Source of the DNA: Sulfuricella denitrificans
GTDB lineage: Bacteria > Pseudomonadota > Gammaproteobacteria > Burkholderiales > Sulfuricellaceae
Length of the DNA: 64,000 bases
Direction of reading: 5' to 3'
NCBI GenBank assembly: GCA_002632355.1
Contig: NSJJ01000004.1
Location: 62,001 to 126,000 of the forward strand
The notes beneath the pieces were generated by a model. The model made no database searches and was not told where the DNA came from. It worked only from the letters and a program-made list of their open reading frames with translations. A program made the translations under genes and the position numbers. The stretch's first letter is position 1. Each line of letters starts with the position of its first letter. Shown piece by piece: positions 1 through 11,105 of this stretch.

Positions 1-1
1 G

Positions 2-1366
2 CTGGACACCAATGTATTGATGCACGATCCGACCAGTTTGTTCCGCTTCGAGGAACACGACATTTACCTGCCGATGATGACACTTGAAGAACTCGACAAC
101 AATAAAAAGGGGGTTTCTGAAGTCGCGCGGAATGCCCGTCAGGCAAGCCGCTTTCTGGATGAAATTGTCAGCAGTAGTAAAGACGCCATCGAACAAGGCA
201 TTCTGCTCAAAAATCATGGCAATAACAGTAGCGCCACGGGAAAGCTATTTCTGCAAACCGAGGCCATTACAGGCGAATTGCCAGTCAATTTTCCGGTTGG
301 CAAGGCCGACAACCAGATTCTGGCTGTAGTAATGCACCTGCAGCGCCAACACATCAAGCGCAAAGTCAGTCTCGTCAGCAAAGATATCAATATGCGAATC
401 AAGGCCCGAGCCCTGGGCCTTGCAGCTGAAGATTATTTTAACGACAAGGTGCTTGAGGACACCGACCTTCTCTACACCGGCGTACGCGAGCTTCCTTTGA
501 ATTTCTGGGATCGCCATAGCAAGGACATGAAATCCTGGCAAGAAACCGGACATACGCTTTACAAACTGACCGGCCCACTCTGTTCCAGCCTTTTTGTCAA
601 CGAACTGGTTTATCAGGAAGATCCCACGCCCTTTTACGCCATCGTAAAGGAGCAGGAAGGCAATTCCATGATTCTGGAGACATTGAAGGACTACAGTCAT
701 CAGAAGAATGCTGTATGGGGAATCAATGCTCGCAATCGTGAGCAGAATTTTGCTCTTAACCTGTTAATGAACCCGGACATCGATTTTGTCACCCTGCTGG
801 GCCAGGCCGGCACGGGTAAAACCTTGCTGACACTGGCTTCAGCACTGCAGCAAACACTGGACCAGAAACGCTATTCCGAAATCATTGTCACCCGGGTTAC
901 CGTGCCTGTGGGCGAGGACATCGGCTTCCTGCCAGGCACCGAACTGGAAAAAATGAGTCCATGGATGGGCGCATTAGAAGACAACCTTGACGTACTCAAT
1001 AAAACGGATGAGGAAGCCGGCGAATGGGGTCGTGCTGCGACTCAGGACCTGATCCGCTCCAGAATCAAGATCAAAGCGTTGAATTTCATGCGTGGACGGA
1101 CGTTTCTGAACAAGTTTCTGATTATTGATGAAGCGCAAAACCTCACGCCCAAGCAGATGAAAACGCTGATTACCCGTGCCGGTCCGGGCACCAAGGTCGT
1201 TTGCCTGGGTAATATCGCACAGATTGATACCCCTTATCTGACCGAAGGAAGCTCAGGTTTGACTTATGTCGTAGATCGCTTCAAGGGTTGGGCGCATAAC
1301 GGCCATGTTACATTGATGCGTGGTGAACGCTCAAGGCTGGCAGACTACGCATCAGAGGCACTTTAA
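2..1366 (+). CDS. PhoH family protein (PIN domain + PhoH-like ATPase), 5' end outside window
   Basis: The frame is open to the left edge and reads LDTNVLMHDP from base 2, the usual start of a PIN nuclease domain, so the true start lies upstream of the window. The N-terminal third is PIN-like. The C-terminal half is a PhoH ATPase with a Walker A motif GQAGTGKT near nt 800–822 and a Walker B motif LIIDEAQN near nt 1118–1141. PIN–PhoH proteins (PhoH2 type) are known to couple ATP-dependent RNA unwinding to RNA cleavage; here that role is inferred. The gene ends in a strong intrinsic terminator and its nearest neighbour on the right is convergent. Confidence 0.93.
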   Translation: MDTNVLMHDPTSLFRFEEHDIYLPMMTLEELDNNKKGVSEVARNARQASRFLDEIVSSSKDAIEQGILLKNHGNNSSATGKLFLQTEAITGELPVNFPVGKADNQILAVVMHLQRQHIKRKVSLVSKDINMRIKARALGLAAEDYFNDKVLEDTDLLYTGVRELPLNFWDRHSKDMKSWQETGHTLYKLTGPLCSSLFVNELVYQEDPTPFYAIVKEQEGNSMILETLKDYSHQKNAVWGINARNREQNFALNLLMNPDIDFVTLLGQAGTGKTLLTLASALQQTLDQKRYSEIIVTRVTVPVGEDIGFLPGTELEKMSPWMGALEDNLDVLNKTDEEAGEWGRAATQDLIRSRIKIKALNFMRGRTFLNKFLIIDEAQNLTPKQMKTLITRAGPGTKVVCLGNIAQIDTPYLTEGSSGLTYVVDRFKGWAHNGHVTLMRGERSRLADYASEAL

Positions 1367-1369
1367 CAT

Positions 1370-1402
1370 GATGGAGCCCTCAAAAAGGGCTCCATCAATT
1401 TT
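1370..1402 (+). terminator. Intrinsic terminator of the PhoH-family gene
   Basis: An 11-bp perfect stem (1370–1380 with 1386–1396) around a CAAAA loop is followed by AATTTTT. It starts 3 bases after the stop codon of the PhoH-family gene. Confidence 0.85.
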
Positions 1403-1431
1403 TCCGGCCCAAAACAGGGCCACTTCCCGGA

Positions 1432-1848
1432 TCAATCCTTTCCAGACGTGCCGTGCACTGGTTCTGGAACATTTTCACCCATCTCCTCCAGATAGAGTTG
1501 GTAGTGCCGTGCAAACATAATTTCCAACTCGTCAATCACATCCGTAGCTGACTTTCCATGCAACAGGTGAGAGGTCATGTGCTGAGAGGTTTCATTGAAT
1601 AGCTTGTTCTGGTCAAGCATATGATATGTTGCGCGCATGCGTTTGATAGCCTTGACTACGCTTTCTTTGTCCGGGCGGGGGATGTTGTCTGGCTGCAGGG
1701 GCTTGTTTTCAGCCACACCCCCACCCTGGCTCAGCAAGAATTCCATGAACGACGTCGCGCTCTGTTGCTTTACACGATCTAGAGCACGAAACAATTTCAA
1801 CAGTTTTTGCTCTTCAGGCTTGAGAGCAGCGCCACCGCGTATCAGCAT
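1432..1848 (-). CDS. Conserved-looking hypothetical protein, 138 aa
   Basis: I do not recognise this protein. It is soluble, helix-rich and charged, with no signal peptide or membrane segment. The N-terminal third (ALKPEEQKLLKLFRALD, then a Q-rich helix) resembles a helical-bundle start; the C-terminus is acidic. It starts at an ATG and sits between the convergent PhoH-family gene and a LysR regulator transcribed in the same direction 31 bp upstream. It could be co-transcribed with the regulator. Coding potential is supported by length, neighbour spacing and ordinary amino-acid composition, not by any family match. Confidence 0.6.
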   Translation of the reverse strand: MLIRGGAALKPEEQKLLKLFRALDRVKQQSATSFMEFLLSQGGGVAENKPLQPDNIPRPDKESVVKAIKRMRATYHMLDQNKLFNETSQHMTSHLLHGKSATDVIDELEIMFARHYQLYLEEMGENVPEPVHGTSGKD

Positions 1849-1879
1849 TTAAATTCTATCATCAGCCAATCAATTGATT

Positions 1880-2773
1880 TCAATCTTTCAATTTATCAAC
1901 CGCATAATCCAGAAATGCCTGCAATAAACGCGAGCGAAATTTTCCATCCGTATACACCACTGAAAGTGGACGAATCAGGGGAGGATTCAATGAAACTGCC
2001 ACCAGATCACCGAGCTTAAGTTCTTTCAGAATGGTTGAGCGAGATACGATAGCAACACCAAGTCCAGCCTCCACAGCCCCCTTGATTGCCTCGAGGCTAC
2101 CCAGCTCCATCATGATATGAAGATCGTCTGGCGAAACATTGGCCTGGCGGAAGTAATCGTCCACCACATTACGCGTTCCTGAACCAATCTCACGACTGAT
2201 ATATGGCTGCTCAGCCAGTTGTGCAGGTGAAATTTCAGATAGCTTTCCCAATGGATGCTGTGGCGAACAAATCATTACAAGTTCATCCTCGCAGCACACG
2301 GTATTTTTCAGTTGAGGATGTTGCGATGGAGCCTCGATCAAACCAACGTCAAGAGTATGATCAGCCACCTTGCTTTCTATATTTTCTGAATTTGCAACAG
2401 TCAGGCGCGCCTGCACTTGCGGATATCGCGCCATGAAATCACCCAGTTTCCGGGGTAGCATATATTCTGCAATCGTGGTGCTGGCACCCAGCATCAAAAT
2501 ACCGCTGATCTGGCCAGTCATTTCCCCCATTCTGGTTTCCATTTCTGCCGTAAGATTAAGAATCTTTTCAGCATAATCAAGAACCAAATCACCGGCTGGC
2601 GTCAGGGAGATTTTACTGTGACTCCGTTCGAACAGTCGTGTATTAAAATGCTCTTCCAGCTGCTTGACCTGGAAAGTCACGGCAGGCTGGGTCATAAATA
2701 ACAGTTCCGCAGCCTTGGTAAAACTGAGTTGTTTGGCAACCGTGTAAAAAACCTGTAATCGGCGATCCGCCAT
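1880..2773 (-). CDS. LysR-family transcriptional regulator (CysL/CbbR-like)
   Basis: This 297-aa protein has the usual LysR length. Residues 1–62 form the winged-helix DNA-binding domain (FYTVAKQLSFTKAAELLFMTQPAVTFQV, read in two parts), with the characteristic helix-turn-helix SFTKAAELLFMTQPAVT. The rest is a periplasmic-binding-protein-like effector domain. Wording such as LVMICSPQHPL and GSGTRNVVDDYF is typical of the CysL/CbbR branch, but the effector cannot be read from sequence. It is divergent from tadA across a 113-bp A/T-rich gap that probably holds its autoregulatory operator. The target genes are unknown. Confidence 0.88.
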   Translation of the reverse strand: MADRRLQVFYTVAKQLSFTKAAELLFMTQPAVTFQVKQLEEHFNTRLFERSHSKISLTPAGDLVLDYAEKILNLTAEMETRMGEMTGQISGILMLGASTTIAEYMLPRKLGDFMARYPQVQARLTVANSENIESKVADHTLDVGLIEAPSQHPQLKNTVCCEDELVMICSPQHPLGKLSEISPAQLAEQPYISREIGSGTRNVVDDYFRQANVSPDDLHIMMELGSLEAIKGAVEAGLGVAIVSRSTILKELKLGDLVAVSLNPPLIRPLSVVYTDGKFRSRLLQAFLDYAVDKLKD

Positions 2774-2886
2774 ACTAATCCTGTGCTTGTGTTAACCTAG
2801 ACTGCGTATTCAATCATAAATCACCACCAATGAATAGATTAAAAATATGGTGACAAAAATCAAACTTATCTAGCCGCATGATTTAA

Positions 2887-3396
2887 ATGAAAAACGATCG
2901 TTCTACTGAACAAATTGATGAATTCATTGGCTATGCGATTGAGCTCGCAAAACTTGGAGCCACGCTAGGTGAAGTGCCAGTGGGCGCAATCGTTGTGTAC
3001 AAAAATGAAATCATTGGCCGCGGCTTCAATTCACCGATCAGTTGTCACGACCCAAGCGCCCACGCCGAAATTCAGGCTATGCGTGAGGCTTCGAAACATC
3101 TTGGCAACTATCGCCTGGTGGATTGTGATTTGTATGTAACGCTTGAACCATGCGTTATGTGTGCCGGGGCAATCATGCATGCGCGCATCGGACATTTGTT
3201 TTATGGCGCAAGTGATCCAAAAACCGGCGCATGTGGCAGCATTATCAACGTTTTTCAGGAACAGCGCCTCAATCATCACACGGAGGTCACGGGAGGCATT
3301 CAGGCTGGAGTGTGCGGGAAAATATTAACGGACTTCTTTGCGGGGAGGCGAAAGCAAAACAGCAGGCCCGATAAAATCAATAAGACCGAATCATAA
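2887..3396 (+). CDS. tadA: tRNA-specific adenosine deaminase
   Basis: TadA deaminates A34 to inosine in tRNA-Arg(ACG), letting one tRNA read three Arg codons. The cytidine/deoxycytidylate deaminase zinc site is intact: HAEIQAM carries the His ligand and catalytic Glu, and PCVMCAGA carries the two Cys ligands. The length of 169 aa is normal. The start codon is weakly supported, because the Shine-Dalgarno sequence is poor. The C-terminal tail is rich in Arg/Lys/Asn, as is common in this family. Confidence 0.95.
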   Translation: MKNDRSTEQIDEFIGYAIELAKLGATLGEVPVGAIVVYKNEIIGRGFNSPISCHDPSAHAEIQAMREASKHLGNYRLVDCDLYVTLEPCVMCAGAIMHARIGHLFYGASDPKTGACGSIINVFQEQRLNHHTEVTGGIQAGVCGKILTDFFAGRRKQNSRPDKINKTES

Positions 3397-3483
3397 TGAT
3401 CTTTTCTAATACAAAAGGTTAAACAGAAGTACGCTGAACAAAAAAATGGGCCAGGCATTATGCCTAACCCATTTCTGACTTTC

Positions 3484-3560
<77 letters not shown>

Positions 3561-3595
3561 AAGGCCGCAATTATAGCCAAAAAGAGCAATGCTGG

Positions 3596-3985
3596 CTAGT
3601 TACGCAACAGATCAAGAATGCTTTTAATTTCGTTACGAATATGAGCGAGATTACAGTCAGAGGAAATCACAGGGAGCGATTTTTCTTTCTTGTCGACAGT
3701 CTCACTTTTGACATCGGGAGCCTCGTCAAGTCGGTTTCGAGCACCGCTTATAGTAAATCCCTGTTCATACAAGAGATCGCGAATACGACGAATCAGCAAC
3801 ACTTCGTGATGTTGATAATAACGGCGATTACCACGCCTTTTCACGGGTTTAAGCTGGGTAAACTCCTGTTCCCAATAGCGCAGCACATGCGGCTTAACGC
3901 CGCACAACTCACTTACCTCACCGATAGTGAAATAGCGCTTCGCGGGGATGGGGGGCAGTTCAGCTTTGGACGCTGTTTCCTGCAT
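3596..3985 (-). CDS. MerR-family transcriptional regulator
   Basis: This 129-aa protein has a MerR winged helix at about residues 17–85. [20 protein letters not shown] is the DNA-recognition helix region, and [13 protein letters not shown] is the typical wing. There is only a short C-terminal helix and no metal-binding cysteine cluster, so it is not a metal sensor. Its start overlaps the end of ihfA by 26 bp, indicating a joint transcript and possible translational coupling. This small MerR homologue routinely follows ihfA in beta- and gammaproteobacteria; its target is unknown. Confidence 0.9.
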   Translation of the reverse strand: MQETASKAELPPIPAKRYFTIGEVSELCGVKPHVLRYWEQEFTQLKPVKRRGNRRYYQHHEVLLIRRIRDLLYEQGFTISGARNRLDEAPDVKSETVDKKEKSLPVISSDCNLAHIRNEIKSILDLLRN

Positions 3986-4268
3986 AGGATTCTTCCACTA
4001 ATGCCTTGAGTTTCTGGCTGGCATGAAATGTAACAACACGCCTTGCTGTAATTGGAATTTCTTCTCCGGTTTTCGGGTTACGACCCGGGCGCTGAGGTTT
4101 GTCACGCAACTCGAAATTGCCAAAACCAGAAAGCTTGACGCCATCCCCACTTTCCAGCGCTATACGAATTTCTTCGAAAAAAGACTCGACCATGTCCTTA
4201 GCTTCACGCTTGTTCAGGCCTACATGTTCAAACAGCATATCTGCCAACTCGGCTTTGGTGAGCGTCAT
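3960..4268 (-). CDS. ihfA: Integration host factor subunit alpha
   Basis: IHF-alpha pairs with IHF-beta to bend DNA sharply at specific sites. The 102-aa length is right, and the arm motif [14 protein letters not shown] contains the Pro that intercalates between base pairs. The N-terminus [14 protein letters not shown] is typical of the alpha subunit. It follows pheT by 10 bp, the classic pheST–ihfA linkage, and overlaps the MerR-family gene downstream. Confidence 0.97.
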   Translation of the reverse strand: MTLTKAELADMLFEHVGLNKREAKDMVESFFEEIRIALESGDGVKLSGFGNFELRDKPQRPGRNPKTGEEIPITARRVVTFHASQKLKALVEESYAGNSVQS

Positions 4269-4278
4269 CAGTTATTCC

Positions 4279-6639
4279 TCAAGCTCGGAGTGTCGCATTG
4301 AAACGGGTGGCAAGAATATCCTTGATATGGGCCATGACCGTTTCAACTTCATCATCCGTTAAAGTTTTCTGAGTATCTTGCATCAGCACCTTGAATGCAA
4401 GACTTTTTTTACCTAAATCAATACCTTTGCCACGATATACGTCAAACAACTTGAGATCCGTGACCGTTACAGGAAGGTGAATTCTTACGCCATCCAGCAG
4501 ATCCTGGACGCTCATCGCCTCATCAACGACAATAGCCAGATCCCTTCTAACGGCAGGAAATCTGGATATTTCACTGAAGGCGGGTATTTTTCGCTGCATT
4601 AACGCCGCAAGATCGATTTCAAACATGGCTGCCGGCTGAGGCAGGTCGTACTTCTGTTGCCAGCGGGGATGCAAAGTTCCAATCCAGCCCACCGGTTCAT
4701 CATTCAGCAACACATGGGCAGATTGTCCGGGATGGAGCGCCGGATGGATAGATGCCACAAACTTGAGCTCCAAGGGGTAGCACAAGGATTCCAGGTCAGC
4801 TTTGATGTCAAAGAAATCAATCTGCCGCGAAGCTTCTCCCCACTGTTCTGCCTTGACAGTGCCGAAGCATAAGGCCGCTGCGCGCTGCGGCTGAACATAA
4901 CCTGCTTCCTCAGGGAAAAAGCAGCGTCCGATTTCGAAGATTCTGACACGCTCATGCTTGCGATTGAGGTTGAACTGTAAAACATCCAGCAGACCGCCCA
5001 GCAATGTAGATCGCATCACACCGAGCTGACTTGCGATAGGGTTTTGTAACAATACAGGATTATCGTTACCGGCCAGATCGGCTTCCCACTGCTTGTCTAC
5101 AAAACTGTAGGTCACCACTTCCTGATAATCGCGTGCAATCAGCAGTTGACGAATTTGACTCATCCCCTGCAAGGATTCATTTTGAGGAAGCAGCGTCAGG
5201 GCGCTGTGCGGCGGCAGGGCCGGAATATGATCATAGCCATGCAATCGCGCCAGTTCTTCGATTAGATCGGACTCGATGGACAAGTCGAAGCGATAGCTCG
5301 GCGGTGTTACATGAAAATGACCATTTTGCTCTGTAAATGCAAAATCGAGACGTTGCAGAAGTGATGAGATCACAGTTACGCCAAGATCAATGCCGAGAAC
5401 GCGTCGCGCTCTATCCGCACGCAAAACGATAACATTACGCGGCGGCAACGCTCCAGTGACCTCTGACACGCCTCCTGCTTCGCCACCACATATTTGCAGA
5501 ATCAAGGCAGATACACGCTCCAGCGCATCACGGGTAGCAGCGAAGTCCACGCCGCGCTCAAAACGATAGGATGAGTCCGTTGACAAGCCGAGGCGGCGTG
5601 CCTTGCCAGCAATCACGTCGGGATCAAAAAAGGCGCTTTCGAGCAAAATATCTGCAGTCCCATCCGACACCGCACTGCTTTCCCCTCCCATGATCCCTGC
5701 CAGGGCAAGCACAGACACATCGTCCGCAACAACCAGCATGTCAGGATCCAGCTTTATATTCTGCTGGTTCAGCAACACCAGTTCCTCGCCCGGCCGGGAA
5801 AAACGCACCTGAATTTTCCCCTTGAGTTTAGCCAGATCGAAGGCATGCAACGGCTGACCCAATTCCAGCATGACATAATTGGCAATGTCCACCACGGCAT
5901 TAATGCTGCGCACGTCCGAGCGGTCCAGTCGACGCACCATCCAGTCCGGTGTTGCCGCAGCCAGATTCACACCTCGAACCACCCTGCTGCAATAACGCGG
6001 ACATGCGACAGGCTCCAATATCTGGATTTCGGGTTTATCTGAAAGAGTAGGCTGAAAAGAGAGAAAATCCTTTTTCTGCCCCAGCCTGATTCCGGTCACT
6101 GCGGCAACTTCGCGCGCGACGCCCAGCATGCCCAGGCAATCGCTTCGGTTGGGCGTGAGTTTGAGGGTAAATATATGGTCATCGAGGTCCAGATAATCCC
6201 GAATGGAAGTGCCAACCGGCGCATCGGGGGGCAACAGCATCAGGCCATTGCTCTCTTCTGCCATGCCCAGTTCCCTGGCCGAGCACAGCATGCCGAAAGA
6301 TTCCACATTCCTGACCTTTACCTTCCTGATCGAGATACCGGGCAACTCTGCACCAACCATAGCACATGGCACACGCGCACCTGCATGAACATTCGGCGCA
6401 CCGCAAACGATTTGCAGGGGTTCCACTTCACCCGCATTGACCTGGCATACATTCAAGCGATCTGCATTGGGATGTTTTTCCACTGACAGAACTTCCGCGA
6501 TCACAATTTTTTCAAAAGCAGGCGCTACGGACTCCAAACCTTCCACTTCCAATCCTGCCATTGTAAGGGCATGGGCCAATTGATCAGAATCGAGCGCAGG
6601 GTTTACGAAAGTACGTAACCAGTTTTCCGAGAATTTCAT
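4279..6639 (-). CDS. pheT: Phenylalanine--tRNA ligase beta subunit
   Basis: This 786-aa protein is of normal length for bacterial PheT. An N-terminal tRNA-binding OB fold spans about residues 40–150 (HPNADRLNVCQV). The B3/B4 editing and B5 domains follow, with TPNRSDCLGMLGVAREVA and the SYRFERGVD region. The C-terminus is the ferredoxin-fold anticodon-binding domain (SRFPAVRRDLAIVVDE). With PheS it forms the (alpha-beta)2 enzyme that charges tRNA-Phe. It lies 73 bp after pheS in the same operon. Confidence 0.98.
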   Translation of the reverse strand: MKFSENWLRTFVNPALDSDQLAHALTMAGLEVEGLESVAPAFEKIVIAEVLSVEKHPNADRLNVCQVNAGEVEPLQIVCGAPNVHAGARVPCAMVGAELPGISIRKVKVRNVESFGMLCSARELGMAEESNGLMLLPPDAPVGTSIRDYLDLDDHIFTLKLTPNRSDCLGMLGVAREVAAVTGIRLGQKKDFLSFQPTLSDKPEIQILEPVACPRYCSRVVRGVNLAAATPDWMVRRLDRSDVRSINAVVDIANYVMLELGQPLHAFDLAKLKGKIQVRFSRPGEELVLLNQQNIKLDPDMLVVADDVSVLALAGIMGGESSAVSDGTADILLESAFFDPDVIAGKARRLGLSTDSSYRFERGVDFAATRDALERVSALILQICGGEAGGVSEVTGALPPRNVIVLRADRARRVLGIDLGVTVISSLLQRLDFAFTEQNGHFHVTPPSYRFDLSIESDLIEELARLHGYDHIPALPPHSALTLLPQNESLQGMSQIRQLLIARDYQEVVTYSFVDKQWEADLAGNDNPVLLQNPIASQLGVMRSTLLGGLLDVLQFNLNRKHERVRIFEIGRCFFPEEAGYVQPQRAAALCFGTVKAEQWGEASRQIDFFDIKADLESLCYPLELKFVASIHPALHPGQSAHVLLNDEPVGWIGTLHPRWQQKYDLPQPAAMFEIDLAALMQRKIPAFSEISRFPAVRRDLAIVVDEAMSVQDLLDGVRIHLPVTVTDLKLFDVYRGKGIDLGKKSLAFKVLMQDTQKTLTDDEVETVMAHIKDILATRFNATLRA

Positions 6640-6712
6640 ATCTTATTTACCACGGAGAGCACGAATGCGTTTGGGCAGTATGGAACCGCTTCGCACATTT
6701 TTCGTGTTTCAA

Positions 6713-7758
<1,046 letters not shown>

Positions 7759-7770
7759 AGGTTTTGCAGC

Positions 7771-8130
7771 TTAAGCGCTGAGGCTGGCTTTAGCTTGCTC
7801 TGCAATCCGGGCAAATGCCGGTTTGTCGAACACGGCCAGATCGGCCAGGACCTTGCGATCCATGTCGATCGCTGCCTTCTTGAGGCCATTGATGAACACG
7901 CTGTAGGTCATACCCAGTTCACGAGCCGCTGCGTTGATACGAACGATCCACAGAGCACGGAACTGACGCTTGCGTTGACGGCGGTCACGGTAAGCGTATT
8001 GCCCAGCCTTCATTACCGCTTCTTTCGCGATACGATAGACGTTCTTGCGGCGGCCGCGGTAACCCTTGGCCATATCCAGTACTTTTTTGTGACGGGCGCG
8101 AGCCGTTACACCACGTTTAACTCTTGGCAT
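7771..8130 (-). CDS. rplT: 50S ribosomal protein L20
   Basis: At 119 aa it is very basic, with the family signature [18 protein letters not shown] and [18 protein letters not shown]20 binds 23S rRNA early in 50S assembly. In enterobacteria it also represses its own operon by binding the rpmI leader; whether that occurs here is not visible. It follows rpmI by 11 bp. Confidence 0.98.
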   Translation of the reverse strand: MPRVKRGVTARARHKKVLDMAKGYRGRRKNVYRIAKEAVMKAGQYAYRDRRQRKRQFRALWIVRINAAARELGMTYSVFINGLKKAAIDMDRKVLADLAVFDKPAFARIAEQAKASLSA

Positions 8131-8141
8131 TTACGGTCTCC

Positions 8142-8339
8142 TTACGCGTAGGGCATCATGGCGCGAACCTGACGCATGTTGCTTTCCGCAACCATGGTCG
8201 TACCGCGCAACTGACGTTTACGTTTGGTGGTTTTCTTGGTCAGAATATGACGCAAGTGCGAATGGGTGCGCTTGACGCCGCCACCGCCCAGAGCATTGAA
8301 GCGCTTTTTTGCGCCGCTCTTGGTTTTCATCTTAGGCAT
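8142..8339 (-). CDS. rpmI: 50S ribosomal protein L35
   Basis: This 65-aa basic protein matches L35: [14 protein letters not shown] near the start and [16 protein letters not shown] in the middle. A strong CAGGAGTTG Shine-Dalgarno lies just upstream. It sits in the invariant infC–rpmI–rplT order. Confidence 0.98.
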   Translation of the reverse strand: MPKMKTKSGAKKRFNALGGGGVKRTHSHLRHILTKKTTKRKRQLRGTTMVAESNMRQVRAMMPYA

Positions 8340-8455
8340 TTACAACTCCTGGTTTTATAACATGGATCTGGGCGTTCTCCGGCGGAGACACTTGCTGGCC
8401 TGGATACCACTTGTTCTAGCTATCAGCCGTTGGCTGACAACTGAATTCTTTATTG

Positions 8456-8974
8456 CTACTTTTTCTTTGGCGACAACACCATCACCATCTGCCGGCCTTC
8501 CATCTTGGGAAACTGCTCAACCACACCGTATTCGGTCAGATCGGCTTCCACCCGCTTCAGAAGACGCATGCCCAATTCCTGATGGGTAATTTCACGCCCG
8601 CGAAAACGCAGGGTAATTTTCGTCTTGTCGCCCTCTTCGAGAAAGCGGATCAGGTTACGCAACTTGACCTGATAGTCCCCTTCGTCGGTTCCTGGACGGA
8701 ATTTCACTTCCTTGACCTGGATCTGCTTCTGCTTCAGCTTGGCTTCGTGCTGTTTCTTGCTCTCGCTGTATTTGAATTTTCCATAATCCATCAAGCGACA
8801 GACTGGTGGTTGCGCTGTAGGCGCAATCTCGACCAGATCAATCTCTGCATCTTCCGCCATCTGCATGGCGGTGGACAAACTTACGATGCCGAGCGGCTCA
8901 CCTTCAACACCCACCAACCGGACTTCCTGAGCGGTAATTTCACCGTTGATCCGGCTTTCTTTTCCCTGAGCGAT
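8456..8974 (-). CDS. infC: Translation initiation factor IF-3 with ATC start codon
   Basis: The conserved IF-3 N-terminus ([20 protein letters not shown]) lies upstream of the first usable ATG/GTG/TTG. Reading back, the frame reaches ATC at 8974–8972, eight bases after a GGAG Shine-Dalgarno, and gives a 172-aa protein of normal IF-3 length. The N domain, lysine-rich linker helix (about residues 75–95) and C domain ([18 protein letters not shown]) are all present. IF-3 proofreads start codons, and rare starts (AUU in E. coli) let it repress its own synthesis; an ATC start implies the same loop here. A TTG at 8917 would remove conserved residues. Confidence 0.95.
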   Translation of the reverse strand: MAQGKESRINGEITAQEVRLVGVEGEPLGIVSLSTAMQMAEDAEIDLVEIAPTAQPPVCRLMDYGKFKYSESKKQHEAKLKQKQIQVKEVKFRPGTDEGDYQVKLRNLIRFLEEGDKTKITLRFRGREITHQELGMRLLKRVEADLTEYGVVEQFPKMEGRQMVMVLSPKKK

Positions 8975-9001
8975 AGCTAAATCTCCAAATCTATTAAAAA
9001 A

Positions 9002-10918
9002 TTAAGCCGCGCTTCCCTTGTCGGCCAGTTCCCTGGACAGCCGCTCCAGCAATGCTTCCAGCGGCATCTGACCAAGGTCCTCGCCCTTACGGGTTCGCAC
9101 GGCAACTAGGCTAGAGGCCACTTCCTTGTCCCCGATAACCAGGAGATATGGCAGCCTCTGCATGCTATGTTCGCGGATTTTATAGGTAATCTTCTCATTT
9201 CTCAAGTCCAGATGAACCCTGAAACCATTTTGTTTCAAGCTTTCCGTCACCTGGCGCGCATATTCAGCCTGAGATTCGGAAATATTCAGCACTGCCATCT
9301 GAACCGGGGCCAACCAAAGCGGCAGCGCACCAGCATGATTCTCGACCAAAATGCCGATGAAACGCTCCAGGGAGCCCAGCATCGCGCGGTGCAACATCAC
9401 AGGAACTTTACGGGTATTATCCTCATCAACAAATTCGGCCCCAAGACGCCCCGGCATGGAGAAGTCCACCTGAATTGTCCCGCATTGCCAGGAACGGCCA
9501 ATGGCATCCTTGATGTGGAATTCAATTTTCGGGCCATAGAAAGCACCTTCACCCGGCAGTTCGTCCCAAGTCATGCCTGAGGTCCGCAAGGCTGCGCGCA
9601 AGGCATTCTCTGACTTATCCCAGATTTCGTCAGAGCCAACCCTGCCTTCTGGACGCAGCGCCAACTTCACCGCTACATTATTAAAGCCAAAATCTTTATA
9701 AACCTTGAGTACTTGCGCATTGAAAGCCGTCACCTCAGACTCAATCTGCGCTTCAGTACAAAAGATGTGACCATCATCCTGCACAAAACCTCGCACCCGC
9801 ATCAAGCCGTGCAATCCACCAGATGGCTCGTTGCGATGACATGAGCCAAACTCACCATAGCGCAACGGCAACTCCCGATAAGAACGCAGATCGGAACTGA
9901 ATACCTGGACATGCCCCGGGCAGTTCATCGGCTTGATCGCGTATTCATGTTTCTCAGACTCTGTCGTGAACATGCCTGCCTTGAAATGCTCCCAGTGGCC
10001 AGATTTCTCCCAAAGGACACGGTCGATGATTTGTGGGCAACGGATTTCCTGGTAACCGTTGTCCAGATACGCGCGCCTCATATACTGCTCAATCACCTGC
10101 CACATCGCCCAGCCCTTGGGGTGCCAGAACACCATGCCAGGCGCCTCATCCTGCATGTGAAACAGATCCTGCATCTTGCCAATCTTGCGGTGATCGCGTT
10201 TTTCAGCCTCTTCAAGACGATGCAGATAGGCTTCCTGATCTTCCTTTTTCGCCCATGCCGTGCCATAGATGCGCTGCAGCATCTCGTTCTTCGAGTCGCC
10301 GCGCCAGTAGGCACCGGCCACCTTCATTAGCTTGAACACCTTGAGTTTACCGGTCGAGGGCACATGCGGGCCGCGGCACAGGTCGGTGAAATCGCCCTGA
10401 GTGTAGAGCGACAGATCCTCTTCACTGGGAATCGATTCGATAATCTGGGCCTTGTAGTGCTCTCCTAGATTCTTGAAAAAATGAATCGCATCGGTACGCG
10501 ACACCACCTTGCGCTCAATTTTCAGATCGGCCTTGACGATTTCTGCCATCTTTTTTTCGATGGCCTGCAAATCCTCCGGCGTGAAGGGGCGCTTGTAGGA
10601 AAAATCGTAGAAAAAACCATCCTCGATCACCGGGCCGATCGTGACCTGTGCTTCCGGGAACAGGGATTTAACGGCCTGGGCCAGCAGGTGCGCCGCGGAA
10701 TGCCGGATCACGTCCTGACCTTCCGCATCCTTGTCAGTCACGATGGCAAGGACCGCATCGTGCTCGATCAGGAAAGAGGTATCGACCAGCTTGCCGTTGA
10801 CCTTGCCAGCCAGCGCCACACGGGCCAGGCCGGCGCCGATATTGGCGGCCACCTCGGCCACTGTCACCGCTTGTTCAAACTTGCGCTCGGAGCCATCGGG
10901 TAGGCGAATTACAGGCAT
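9002..10918 (-). CDS. thrS: Threonine--tRNA ligase
   Basis: This 638-aa protein has the full bacterial architecture. A TGS domain covers residues 1–61. The editing domain contains [18 protein letters not shown]. The class II catalytic core has the zinc-binding Cys in [10 protein letters not shown] and further His ligands, and a C-terminal anticodon-binding domain follows. It heads the infC–rpmI–rplT–pheST–ihfA row, with infC starting 27 bp after its stop. It is separated from the upstream tRNA-Val by a terminator. Confidence 0.98.
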   Translation of the reverse strand: MPVIRLPDGSERKFEQAVTVAEVAANIGAGLARVALAGKVNGKLVDTSFLIEHDAVLAIVTDKDAEGQDVIRHSAAHLLAQAVKSLFPEAQVTIGPVIEDGFFYDFSYKRPFTPEDLQAIEKKMAEIVKADLKIERKVVSRTDAIHFFKNLGEHYKAQIIESIPSEEDLSLYTQGDFTDLCRGPHVPSTGKLKVFKLMKVAGAYWRGDSKNEMLQRIYGTAWAKKEDQEAYLHRLEEAEKRDHRKIGKMQDLFHMQDEAPGMVFWHPKGWAMWQVIEQYMRRAYLDNGYQEIRCPQIIDRVLWEKSGHWEHFKAGMFTTESEKHEYAIKPMNCPGHVQVFSSDLRSYRELPLRYGEFGSCHRNEPSGGLHGLMRVRGFVQDDGHIFCTEAQIESEVTAFNAQVLKVYKDFGFNNVAVKLALRPEGRVGSDEIWDKSENALRAALRTSGMTWDELPGEGAFYGPKIEFHIKDAIGRSWQCGTIQVDFSMPGRLGAEFVDEDNTRKVPVMLHRAMLGSLERFIGILVENHAGALPLWLAPVQMAVLNISESQAEYARQVTESLKQNGFRVHLDLRNEKITYKIREHSMQRLPYLLVIGDKEVASSLVAVRTRKGEDLGQMPLEALLERLSRELADKGSAA

Positions 10919-10935
10919 AAAATATAGTCCGGAAA

Positions 10936-10961
10936 CAAAAAATGCGGCAGGGCCGCATTTT
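10936..10961 (-). terminator. Terminator after tRNA-Val
   Basis: A 9-bp perfect stem (10940–10948 with 10952–10960) with a 3-base loop is followed, reading the minus strand, by a run of T. It lies between tRNA-Val and thrS. Confidence 0.8.
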
Positions 10962-10970
10962 AGGAAAAGC

Positions 10971-11047
10971 TGGTAGGCGCGATTGGACTCGAACCAACGA
11001 CCCCCACCATGTCAAGGTGATGCTCTAACCAGCTGAGCTACGCGCCT
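10971..11047 (-). tRNA. tRNA-Val(GAC)
   Basis: The 77-nt reverse-strand cloverleaf has acceptor stem AGGCGCG/CGCGCCT and anticodon loop TTGACAT, giving GAC. The T-arm is GGTTCGAGTC and CCA is encoded. Confidence 0.96.
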
Positions 11048-11105
11048 AAGGGTGGCCGAATTATACGGAGAAGTCGGCCGTAACACAACGAAAACCTGCG
11101 CGAAC

